This document shows, in pieces, positions 1 to 5,858 of a DNA stretch of 5,858 nt. The stretch comes from Acetobacteraceae bacterium (GTDB lineage Bacteria; Pseudomonadota; Alphaproteobacteria; Acetobacterales; Acetobacteraceae), in assembly GCA_027323595.1 (NCBI GenBank), contig DAHWBL010000223.1:1-5858 (forward strand), read 5' to 3'. A program made the translations under genes and the position numbers. The notes below the pieces were generated by a model. That model saw only the letters and a program-made list of their open reading frames with translations. It was not told where the DNA came from and did no database searches. Each line of letters begins with the position of its first letter. Position 1 is the first letter of the stretch.

Positions 1-1
1 G

Positions 2-730
2 GGCAAATGGGCGGCGCAGAACGGCATCAAGACGGCGATGACCCTGGTGTCGGATTACGGTCCGGGCATCGACAACGAGGTGTGGTTCCGCAACAGCTTC
101 GAGGCCGCCGGCGGCAAGATGATCGGCGCACTGCGGGTGCCGCTCGCCAACCCTGATTTCGCGCCGTTCCTGCAACGCATCGCCGACGCCAAGCCCGATG
201 GGCTCTACATCTTCGTCCCTTCCGGCATCGGCGCGGCGCTGATGCGTCAGTTCGTCGAGCGCGGCATGGACAAGTCCGGCGTGCGGCTGATCGGCACCGG
301 CGACGTGCTCGATGACGAGCTGATGGACCAGATCGGCGACGTGGCGCTGGGCCTCATCTCTGCCTATCATTATTCCGACGCCCACAAGAGCCCGCTCAAC
401 AAGAGCTTCACCGAGGGCTTCGAGAAGGCGAACAAGATCCGCGCCAACATGATGGGCGTGGGCGCCTATGACGGCATGGCGCTGATCTACAAGGCGTTGG
501 AAAAAACCAAGGGCGACGCCTCCGGCCCGGCCCTGCTCGCGGCGATGAAGGGCATGTCGTGGGAAAGCCCGCGCGGCCCGGTGGAGATCGATCCCGAGAC
601 CCGCGACCTGATCCAGAACGTCTATCTGCGCAAGGTCGAGAAAGTCGGCGGTCGCCTCGAAAATGTCGAGTTCGAGACCTTCCCGGCGATCAAGGACCCG
701 GCCAAGCTGCCGGCCAAGACCGGCAACTGA
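2..730 (+). CDS. Branched-chain amino-acid-type ABC transporter substrate-binding protein, 5' partial
   Basis: The reading frame is open from base 2, so the gene begins upstream and its signal peptide is not visible; 242 residues remain, ending at TGA 728-730. The visible part matches the second half of a LivJ/Peripla_BP_6 type I periplasmic binding protein: an SDYGPG segment near the start, a DGLYIF beta strand followed by a helix (GAALMRQFVERG), and a C-terminal stretch SPRGPVEIDPETRD followed by QNVYLRKVEK and FETF, typical of this family. Such proteins capture a solute in the periplasm and deliver it to an ABC importer (LivHMGF type). The ligand cannot be read from sequence; branched-chain amino acids, other amino acids, amides and aromatic acids all occur in the family. 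No permease or ATPase gene follows, so partners must lie upstream or elsewhere. The class is confident; substrate is unknown. Confidence 0.9.
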   Translation, partial: GKWAAQNGIKTAMTLVSDYGPGIDNEVWFRNSFEAAGGKMIGALRVPLANPDFAPFLQRIADAKPDGLYIFVPSGIGAALMRQFVERGMDKSGVRLIGTGDVLDDELMDQIGDVALGLISAYHYSDAHKSPLNKSFTEGFEKANKIRANMMGVGAYDGMALIYKALEKTKGDASGPALLAAMKGMSWESPRGPVEIDPETRDLIQNVYLRKVEKVGGRLENVEFETFPAIKDPAKLPAKTGN

Positions 731-766
731 GCCCGCCGGGCGATCGCCGCGCAGCCTTAGGGTGAC

Positions 767-770
767 GAGG
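767..770 (+). promoter_or_regulatory. Ribosome binding site for the acylase gene
   Basis: GAGG lies 5 bases before ATG 776. A GTG at 773 is in frame directly before that ATG but would leave only 2 bases of spacing, so this site favours ATG 776. Confidence 0.6.
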
Positions 771-775
771 CGGTG

Positions 776-3169
776 ATGGCGCGTCGGCGACATCCGCGCC
801 GACGCGCCCCCGCCGGCTTCGTCGTTCGCTGGCTGCGACGCACCATCGCCAGTCTGGTGCTGCTGGTGCTGCTGCTGGTCGGCGGCATCGCCGGCCTGGC
901 GTGGCTCAGCGCGCCGGATCGCGACGCCACCGTCCACATCCCCGGTCTGCACGCGCCGGTCGGCATTCTGCTCGATGCCGACGGCGTGCCGCGTGTGCGC
1001 GCCACCGACAGCCATGATGCCGCGGCCGCACTTGGCTGGCTGCACGCGCGCGACCGGTTTTTTCAAATGGAGATGATGCGCCGGCTGGTGTCGGGCCGTC
1101 TCGCCGAGATCGTCGGACCCGCCGCCCTGCCCAGCGACCGGCTGATGCGCACGCTCGGCCTGCGTCGCGCCGCCGAGGCGGACTGGGCCGGCATGCCGGA
1201 GCCCACGCGCGGCCTGCTCGAAGCCTACGCCGCCGGCGTCAATGCCCGGCTTGCGCAGCGCGGCCGGCTGATCGCGCCGGAAATCCTCGCTCTTGGGGCG
1301 TTCGCCCGCGCGCCCTCTCCGGCGCCCTGGTCGCCGGTGGACAGCCTGCTGTGGGGCAAGCTGATGGCGCTGTCGTTGTCGGGAAACTGGCGCGCCGAGG
1401 CGGCCCGGCTCGCGGCGCGCGATCTGCCGGGCATGTCGCCGCGCGGGGTGCTGGCCTGGTGGCCGGTGGCACCGGGTCGGCCGGCCAGCGCCGCCCTTCG
1501 CCAAGGCTTCGCCGCGCCCGATCTGTCCGCGACTGCCCGGGCCCTGCTCGCCGCGATCCCGGCGTTTCCGGCCCCGAACACCTTGCCGGACGAAGCCTCC
1601 GACGCTTGGGCGGTCGATGGCGCACACAGCGCCACCGGCGCGCCGCTGCTCGCCGGCGACCCGCATCTGGGCTTCTCGCTGCCCGGCGTGTGGTATCTCG
1701 CCCGCATCGACACGCCCGACCAGACCCTGGCCGGCGCCACCGCGCCCGGCCTGCCGTTCCTGGTGCTCGGCCGCAACCGCGCGATCGCCTGGAGCTTCAC
1801 CACCACCGGCGCGGACACCGAGGATCTGTTCATTGAGACCCTGACCACGGACGGAAAATATCAGACCCCGGGCGGCCCGGCCGCCTTTTCCACCCGCACG
1901 GAGACGATCTCGGTGCGCGGCGCCCCATCCGAGCAACTGCGCATCCGCACCACCCGGCACGGCCCGGTGATCAGCGACCTCATCGCCGCCCCGCCGGCTG
2001 GCACCGTCATCGCGCTGGCCGCTGCCATGCTCGACGGCCCGGACCATTCCGCCGCGGGTCTGGCCGCCCTCAATACCGCCGGCAGCGTCGCCGAGGCGCG
2101 CGCGCTCGCTCCAATGATCGCCGCGCCGGTGCAGAATTTGCTGGTCGCGGACCGCGCCCATATCGGCCTGTTCACCACCGGGCGCATTCCCCGCCGCCCG
2201 CCTGGCGATGATGGCGCCTATCCGGTGGCCGGCGCCGATGGCAGCCATGACTGGACCGGCTACGCGCGCGGCAATGATCTGCCCGGCTTCATCGACCCGC
2301 CGTCGGGCCGTCTGCTGAACGCCAATGAGCCGGTGGCGCCGGATTTTCCGCTGCTCATCGGCCGCGACGCCTACGGCCCCTGGCGCGCGGCGCGCATTCG
2401 CGAGCTGCTCGATGCCGGGCCCGCCGACAGCGCCAGCTTCGCCGCGATGCAGGCCGACGATGTGAGCCTGTGGGCGCGCGCCCTGCTGCCGGCACTGGGC
2501 GCGCTGCCGCCGCCCGCCAACCCGCGTGACGCCGCCGCCCGCGCGTTGCTCACCGGCTGGGACGGACGGATGGCGGTCAACCTGCCGCAGCCGCTGATCT
2601 TCGAAAGCTGGATGCAGCGCTTCTACCTCGACCTGCTGCCCGCCGGGCTGGACCAGGCGGCCGCGCCCTGGCTGGAGGTCGTCGCCCACGCGCTCGGGCC
2701 ACAAGGGGCGGATCTGTGCGGCGCGGACTGTCCGGCGCGGCTGGCGCGTGCGCTGGCCGCATCCGACGATGCGCTCGCCGCTCGCTTCGGCGCCGATCCG
2801 GCCCAATGGCGCTGGGGCGCGGCGCACCAGGCGTTGTTCGCGCATCCGGTTCTGGGGCCACTGCTCGGTCGACTGCCGCTGCTCGGCTCCTGGTTCGCCG
2901 CCACCGTCGCGCTGCCAGGCAGCGATTCCACCCTGCTGCGCGGCGGCGGACGCCCCGGCGACCTGCTCGCCCGGCACGGCGCCTCGTTTCGCGGCGTCTA
3001 TGACCTCGCCGACCTCGACCGCAGCCGCTTCATCGTCGCCCCCGGCCAGTCCGGCGACCCGTTCAGCGCGGCGGCCACCGGCTTGCTTGCGCGCTGGCGC
3101 GATGGCGCTACCGTAACGCTCGCGCGTGAGCCCGGCCGAATCGCGCGCAAGCTGCGCTGCGACCCTTGA
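776..3169 (+). CDS. Penicillin acylase family protein (Ntn hydrolase)
   Basis: A 797-residue protein, a usual length for precursors of this family, which cleave themselves into alpha and beta chains and hydrolyse amide bonds in compounds such as beta-lactams, acyl-homoserine lactones or other N-acyl amides. Seen: an Arg-rich N-terminus, then one hydrophobic segment (about 24-44) acting as signal peptide or anchor with no clear cleavage site, placing the enzyme in the periplasm. The alpha chain carries the family block GWLHARDRFFQME (87-99) then RRLVSGRLAEIVG. The beta chain should start at Ser275 (SDAWAV), the predicted nucleophile. His297 in DPHLG is beta position 23, and Asn515 in LLNANEPV is beta 241 by count, matching the oxyanion Asn of penicillin G acylase. 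The C-terminus has GQSGDPFS (757-764). Cys648 and Cys652 could pair. Odd: Asp rather than the usual Asn follows the nucleophile. The substrate cannot be assigned; a quorum-quenching role is possible but unsupported. Confidence 0.92.
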   Translation: MARRRHPRRRAPAGFVVRWLRRTIASLVLLVLLLVGGIAGLAWLSAPDRDATVHIPGLHAPVGILLDADGVPRVRATDSHDAAAALGWLHARDRFFQMEMMRRLVSGRLAEIVGPAALPSDRLMRTLGLRRAAEADWAGMPEPTRGLLEAYAAGVNARLAQRGRLIAPEILALGAFARAPSPAPWSPVDSLLWGKLMALSLSGNWRAEAARLAARDLPGMSPRGVLAWWPVAPGRPASAALRQGFAAPDLSATARALLAAIPAFPAPNTLPDEASDAWAVDGAHSATGAPLLAGDPHLGFSLPGVWYLARIDTPDQTLAGATAPGLPFLVLGRNRAIAWSFTTTGADTEDLFIETLTTDGKYQTPGGPAAFSTRTETISVRGAPSEQLRIRTTRHGPVISDLIAAPPAGTVIALAAAMLDGPDHSAAGLAALNTAGSVAEARALAPMIAAPVQNLLVADRAHIGLFTTGRIPRRPPGDDGAYPVAGADGSHDWTGYARGNDLPGFIDPPSGRLLNANEPVAPDFPLLIGRDAYGPWRAARIRELLDAGPADSASFAAMQADDVSLWARALLPALGALPPPANPRDAAARALLTGWDGRMAVNLPQPLIFESWMQRFYLDLLPAGLDQAAAPWLEVVAHALGPQGADLCGADCPARLARALAASDDALAARFGADPAQWRWGAAHQALFAHPVLGPLLGRLPLLGSWFAATVALPGSDSTLLRGGGRPGDLLARHGASFRGVYDLADLDRSRFIVAPGQSGDPFSAAATGLLARWRDGATVTLAREPGRIARKLRCDP

Positions 3170-3200
3170 CCCAGCCACCCCGCGCCCCAGGTCTGCACTC

Positions 3201-3204
3201 GGAG
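3201..3204 (+). promoter_or_regulatory. Ribosome binding site for the RDD gene
   Basis: GGAG sits 5 bases before ATG 3210. It decides the start: the frame is open back to 3126, inside the acylase gene, but residues before this Met are not membrane-like or family-like. Confidence 0.65.
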
Positions 3205-3209
3205 TGAAT

Positions 3210-3680
3210 ATGGCCGCCCCCGCCCTTCCCGTCTCAAACCCGTTCGCCGAGGAAGCCCTTATCGCCGGCGTGATGTGGCGGCGCGTGGTCGCCTGGTGGT
3301 TCGATATGCTGCTGGTCGGGCTGCTCGCAGGGGTGCTGTGGTTCGTGCTGCTGACCTTCGGCATCTTCACCCTCGGCCTGTCGCTGCCGCTGCTCGGGCT
3401 GCTGCCGCTGTTGCCGCTGTGCTACCATGTCGGCTGGCTCGTCGGCGCGGGCGCCACGCCGGGCCAAGCGCTGACGGGGCTGATGGTGCGCGATAACGCC
3501 ACCCTCGAACCGCCGGACCTGCTCGCCGCGCTGATCTCCACCATCGTGTTCTATGCCACCATCGCGGTCAGCTTCATCCCGTTGCTGATCACCCCCTTCA
3601 CCGACCGCCATCGCACCCTGCACGATCTCGTCTCCGGCCTCGTGGTGGTGCGCGCGCGTGCCTTGTGGGGTGGGCGGTGA
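3210..3680 (+). CDS. RDD family small membrane protein
   Basis: A 156-residue integral membrane protein. The RDD signature is complete: Arg25-x-x-Ala28-x-x-x-Asp32 in WRRVVAWWFD at the entry to the first membrane segment, GATPGQALTGLMV (81-93) after the second, and FTDRHRTLHDLVSGLVVV (130-147) at the C-terminus with Asp132 and Asp139. Hydrophobic stretches at about 33-57, 58-80 and 106-128 give roughly three membrane spans in the inner membrane. The biochemical role of most RDD proteins is unknown; some have been linked to ion or Na+/H+ transport, which is not shown here. ATG 3210 was chosen for its ribosome binding site and because the protein then begins just before the RDD core. It starts 40 bases after the acylase stop, and its TGA stop overlaps the next start (GTGA), so it is probably translated together with bpt. 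Confidence 0.9.
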   Translation: MAAPALPVSNPFAEEALIAGVMWRRVVAWWFDMLLVGLLAGVLWFVLLTFGIFTLGLSLPLLGLLPLLPLCYHVGWLVGAGATPGQALTGLMVRDNATLEPPDLLAALISTIVFYATIAVSFIPLLITPFTDRHRTLHDLVSGLVVVRARALWGGR

Positions 3681-4423
3681 GCTATAAATCGCCGCGCCGG
3701 CCGCAATTTTTTTACACCACCGCGCCGCTGCCCTGCCCCTACGTGCCCGGCCGGACCGAGCGCAAGGTGGTCACCGAGATCGTCGGACCCGAGGGCGACA
3801 TGCTGCACGACCGGCTGTCGCGCGCGGGCTTCCGGCGCAGCCACAACATCGCCTACGCTCCGGTCTGTCCGGGCTGCGGGGCGTGCGTGCCGATCCGCAT
3901 CCCGGTGGCGCGCTTCACCCCCGACCGCACATTGCGCCGGCTCGCCCGCGTCAACCGGTCGATCATCGGCCGCGAGATGCCGGCGCGCGCCACCGCCGAA
4001 CAGTTCCATCTGTTCCAGCGCTACCAACAGGCCCGCCACGCCGAGGGCGACATGGCGACGATGAGTTTCTACGATTATCGCGCGATGATCGAGGATACCC
4101 CGATCGACACCTTCGTGGTGGAATTCCGCGAGCCTGACGGCCAACTCGTCGGCGCTTGCCTCACTGACCGGCTCGGTGACGGGCTGTCGGCGGTCTATAG
4201 TTTTTTCACCCCCGAGCTGGACCGTCAGTCGCTGGGCACCTGGACGGTGCTCTGGTTGGTCGATCACGCCCGCGCCAGCGGCCAGCCGTTCGTCTATCTC
4301 GGATATTGGGTACCCGAGAGCCGCAAGATGGCGTACAAGGCGCGTTTCAGGCCGAGCGAAATTCTCGCCGCGGGCCAATGGCGCGACCTCAGCGACGCCG
4401 ATCTGACCGGGACTGCGCTTTAG
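3677..4423 (+). CDS. bpt: Aspartate/glutamate leucyltransferase (bacterial arginyl-tRNA-protein transferase family)
   Basis: A 248-residue aminoacyl-tRNA-protein transferase of normal family length. Seen: the N-terminal CPYVPGR (Cys20-Arg26), CPGCGACVPIR (Cys64-Arg74), a central block DGLSAVYSFF with SLGTW after it, and YLGYWVPESRKMAYK (207-221), all hallmarks of the ATE/Bpt family. By family knowledge, Bpt moves leucine from Leu-tRNA to proteins with N-terminal Asp or Glu in the cytoplasm, producing an N-degron for ClpS-ClpAP; the Arg-transferring eukaryotic ATE1 is related, and databases often call bacterial members arginyltransferase. The clustered cysteines could bind metal or an Fe-S cluster as reported for eukaryotic ATE1, which is inference here. 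The start is GTG 3677, overlapping the RDD stop by four bases; another GTG at 3665 would add four residues and is less likely. A G-rich stretch at 3667-3674 may be the ribosome binding site. Codons 11-13 contain a run of seven T. Confidence 0.93.
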   Translation: MSYKSPRRPQFFYTTAPLPCPYVPGRTERKVVTEIVGPEGDMLHDRLSRAGFRRSHNIAYAPVCPGCGACVPIRIPVARFTPDRTLRRLARVNRSIIGREMPARATAEQFHLFQRYQQARHAEGDMATMSFYDYRAMIEDTPIDTFVVEFREPDGQLVGACLTDRLGDGLSAVYSFFTPELDRQSLGTWTVLWLVDHARASGQPFVYLGYWVPESRKMAYKARFRPSEILAAGQWRDLSDADLTGTAL

Positions 4424-4482
4424 CTTAGCGATTATTTCACCGGCCCGGGCGATGCTGCGCCCTCCGCCGCCGACGGTTTCCC

Positions 4483-4908
4483 ATGCGCAGCCGCCTCCTT
4501 TCGACACCACCGGGTTTCAGCCTGCTCGAAATCAGCGTGGTGCTGGCGGTTCTCGCCGCCGCCATCGCCGCGCTGCCGTCGCGGCTCCTGCCCGCCTTGT
4601 CCGGCCGCGCCGCCGCCGCCGCGGCCGCCGCCATCGCCACCGACCTGCGCATGGCACGCGACGCCGCCACCGCCGATGCCGCCGAGCAGGACGTGCTGCT
4701 CAGCGCCGATGGCGGCTCGTATCGTCTGCCTGCCGGCCTGCGCGCCCTGCCCTCCGGCACCCGGATCGACGGACCGGCACGGCTGCGCTTTTTTCCCGAC
4801 GGCAGCGCCTCGGCCGCCGCGCTGTCGGTCCGCGTCGGCGTTCATCACGTCCTGGTGCGCATCGCGCCCCTGACCGGGCGCATCGACACCGATGCCGATG
4901 ATGACTGA
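4483..4908 (+). CDS. gspH: GspH-type minor pseudopilin of type II secretion
   Basis: A 141-residue type IV pilin-like protein. The class III leader is 11 residues (MRSRLLSTPPG), cut by the prepilin peptidase GspO/PilD before Phe12; Glu16 is the conserved Glu+5, followed by the hydrophobic helix to about residue 33. The C-terminal half fits the GspH/FimT domain: an ATDLRMARDAA helix (51-61), RFFPDGSASA (102-111) and a final LTGRIDTD, echoing the family's ending on TGR. GspH would add to the minor pseudopilin complex in the periplasm. ATG 4483 is the first possible start in frame after bpt; no good ribosome binding site precedes it. The 59-base gap after bpt shows no convincing promoter or terminator. 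Residues 43-50 are eight alanines, longer than expected in this helix. The next gene starts inside its last codons. The pseudopilin class is very secure; GspH rather than GspG is inferred from the domain and gene order. Confidence 0.85.
   Translation: MRSRLLSTPPGFSLLEISVVLAVLAAAIAALPSRLLPALSGRAAAAAAAAIATDLRMARDAATADAAEQDVLLSADGGSYRLPAGLRALPSGTRIDGPARLRFFPDGSASAAALSVRVGVHHVLVRIAPLTGRIDTDADDD
4609..4632 (+). repeat. Short GCC-rich triplet tract coding for eight alanines
   Basis: Eight consecutive alanine codons, seven GCC and one GCG, inside gspH in the pilin-like N-terminal helix. It is a simple-sequence stretch where triplet slippage would change helix length without shifting frame. Confidence 0.6.
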
Positions 4909-5266
4909 CCGGCCAGGCTTCACCTTGATCGAAACCCTGATCGCCTTCGCCATCCTGGCGATGGCGGCCGGGGCGCTCTACCAGACCCTCGGCACCGCCG
5001 CCGTGCGCCGCCGCGCGATCGGACGCGAGACCGCCGCGGCGCTGCTCGGCCAGTCCGTTCTGGCCCGCGTCGGCCAGGACATGGAACTGCGCGCCAGTGC
5101 CGCGGACGGCCCCGGCTGGCACCTGGACATCAGTCGGCACGGCGACCCGGCCGCGCCCGCGCTCCTGGTGGTCGGCTGGGACGTGGTCGTCACCCTGCCG
5201 ACCGGTGGCGGGCGGACGCTGCGCCTGTCCACCATCCGCCTTGGCGGCGCACCCGCCCCGCCATAA
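4892..5266 (+). CDS. gspI: GspI-type minor pseudopilin of type II secretion
   Basis: A 124-residue pilin-like protein. The leader ends at Gly9 and mature Phe10 begins FTLIETLIAFAIL, with Glu14 as the conserved Glu+5; a hydrophobic helix follows to about residue 30. The short C-terminal domain has the GspI-like WHLDIS and GWDVVVTL strands and an ending LRLSTIRLG. By family knowledge GspI is the core of the GspI-GspJ-GspK tip complex that primes pseudopilus assembly, and is cleaved and methylated by the prepilin peptidase. Three in-frame ATGs are possible: 4892, 4898 and 4901, giving leaders of 9, 7 or 6 residues, all acceptable; none has a clear ribosome binding site, so the choice is open. 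All three lie inside the end of gspH, suggesting translational coupling. The stop TAA shares one base with the ATG of the next gene. Confidence 0.87.
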   Translation: MPMMTDRPGFTLIETLIAFAILAMAAGALYQTLGTAAVRRRAIGRETAAALLGQSVLARVGQDMELRASAADGPGWHLDISRHGDPAAPALLVVGWDVVVTLPTGGGRTLRLSTIRLGGAPAPP

Positions 5267-5858
5267 TGCGCACCCGCCCAGGATTGAATCAAAAAGGCTT
5301 CACCCTGATCGAGACCTCGGTCGCGCTGCTGCTGCTCGGCATGAGCGCGCTGCTCGCGCTCGATCTGTTCACCCTGGCCGGCCACGCCCTGCGCGAACCG
5401 GCGCCATCGCCGGAAACCGTCCGGATGCTGGAGCTGGTTCGCGGGCGCATCGAGGGTGCCTACCCGGCCTGGGTGGCGGACGGGCCGGCACTGCCGCATG
5501 GCGATTTCGTCGGTGCGGGCCGGCTGCTCGAGATGATCGGCCCGGCACCCCGGGCGCTCCGACCAGGCGGGCTGGAGCGTTGGCGCCTCGCCCTGGTCGC
5601 CGGCCCCGGCGGCACCGACCGGCTGGAGATCAGCGTGCGTGGCGCTCCGGCCGAATCCGTCCCGCTCGGCGAACACGGCGCCGGCTTCGCCTATTTCGGC
5701 CAGATCGGCCCCGCCGTCGCGCCGGGCTGGCATGACAGCTGGCAAAATCAGCCAACGCTGCCGCTGCTGGTGCGGCTGCGCCCCGGCGCGCTGCCGGAGC
5801 TGGTGGCGCATCCGCTACTTGCCCCCGAGGCCGGCTGCCGCGCCACCGACAAATCCTG
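5266..5858 (+). CDS. gspJ: GspJ-type minor pseudopilin of type II secretion, 3' end not closed in window
   Basis: Translation from ATG 5266 stays open to the window end, giving 197 residues. The leader MRTRPGLNQKG is cut before Phe12; FTLIE follows with Glu16 as the conserved Glu+5, then a leucine-rich helix to about residue 35. The C-terminal part contains SWQNQPTLPLLVRLRPG (158-174) followed by LPELVAHPLL, fitting the GspJ domain, whose end typically carries a Trp, then LPxLVRL and a hydrophobic strand. GspJ would join GspI and GspK at the pseudopilus tip in the periplasm. The start overlaps the gspI stop by one base (TAATG), a re-initiation arrangement, with no strong ribosome binding site. 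The last two bases are TG in the stop-codon position, so if the next base is A the protein ends at 197 residues, a normal GspJ length. One cysteine, Cys191, lies near the end. gspK would be the expected next gene. Confidence 0.85.
   Translation, partial: MRTRPGLNQKGFTLIETSVALLLLGMSALLALDLFTLAGHALREPAPSPETVRMLELVRGRIEGAYPAWVADGPALPHGDFVGAGRLLEMIGPAPRALRPGGLERWRLALVAGPGGTDRLEISVRGAPAESVPLGEHGAGFAYFGQIGPAVAPGWHDSWQNQPTLPLLVRLRPGALPELVAHPLLAPEAGCRATDKS

Noticed and set aside
739..748. Ten-base palindrome GGCGATCGCC between the binding-protein and acylase genes
   Set aside because: I noticed only this one copy; no loop, no T run and no known operator match.
1104..1121. Eighteen-base exact repeat shared with 3774-3791
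   Set aside because: Both copies encode Glu-Ile-Val-Gly-Pro in unrelated proteins with preferred codons; a chance match is the simplest reading.
1225..1848. Open frame of 207 codons on the minus strand inside the acylase gene
   Set aside because: It lies opposite the acylase catalytic region and has shadow-frame composition.
3126..3209. Upstream extension of the RDD gene starting inside the acylase gene
   Set aside because: It has no ribosome binding site or family similarity, whereas ATG 3210 has GGAG at the right spacing.
3665..3676. Earlier GTG start for bpt
   Set aside because: It adds only four residues; GTG 3677 forms the standard overlap with the RDD stop and fits the usual short N-terminus.
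3690..3713. GC-rich stretch followed by seven T, resembling an intrinsic terminator
   Set aside because: It lies within conserved bpt coding sequence and the GC part does not form a stem with a workable loop.
4447..4462. Possible hairpin between bpt and gspH (GGGCG, 6-base loop, CGCCC)
   Set aside because: A five-pair stem without a following T run is expected by chance at this GC content, so it is not called a terminator.
3551..4510. Long open frame of 319 codons on the minus strand across bpt
   Set aside because: It is antisense to a gene with full family motifs, and its composition is that of a GC-rich shadow frame with no recognisable domain.
5097..5735. Open frame of 212 codons on the plus strand spanning gspI and gspJ
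   Set aside because: The Arg/Pro/Ala-rich translation has no domain; the frame from 5266 has a prepilin leader, Glu+5 and GspJ motifs.
4978..5811. Open frame of 277 codons on the minus strand across gspI and gspJ
   Set aside because: It mirrors two clear pseudopilin genes; its Gln/Arg-rich product has no motif.

Overview
The window is high-GC DNA (roughly 70% by eye), densely coded, with every gene on the + strand. Gene content suggests an alphaproteobacterium, possibly from the Acetobacteraceae/Rhodospirillales: a LivJ-type amino-acid binding protein, a bacterial leucyl/arginyl-tRNA-protein transferase beside an RDD membrane protein, and type II secretion pseudopilins. The lineage is an inference from family membership and composition, not from a marker gene.

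Layout. (1) 2-730: the C-terminal part of a periplasmic ABC-transporter substrate-binding protein, cut by the window start. (2) 776-3169: a complete membrane-anchored or secreted penicillin-acylase-family N-terminal-nucleophile hydrolase. (3) 3210-3680 and 3677-4423: a small RDD-family membrane protein whose stop overlaps the GTG start of an aspartate/glutamate leucyltransferase (Bpt/Ate), an N-degron pathway enzyme. (4) 4483-4908, 4892-5266 and 5266-5858 (cut by the window end): three overlapping genes for prepilin-like proteins that best fit the minor pseudopilins GspH, GspI and GspJ. The third lacks an in-window stop but reads open to the last base, and the two final bases (TG) could begin its stop codon.

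How the genes work together. GspI and GspJ (with GspK, not in the window) form the tip complex that starts the type II secretion pseudopilus, and GspH joins it; the overlapping starts fit co-translation. RDD and bpt look translationally coupled. The binding protein and the acylase are separated from their neighbours by 40-45 bases and may be co-transcribed, but nothing links them functionally. I see no RNA gene, insertion sequence, CRISPR array, convincing terminator or promoter, and no gap above 60 bases.

I found no evidence of a previously undescribed system. The most unusual raw signal is in codon choice: isolated Phe is almost always TTC, whereas all four Phe-Phe pairs are written with TTT, giving T6-T7 runs. 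Second-tier points are consensus departures in the acylase, the pseudopilin cluster without an adjacent gspG, and the RDD-bpt overlap.
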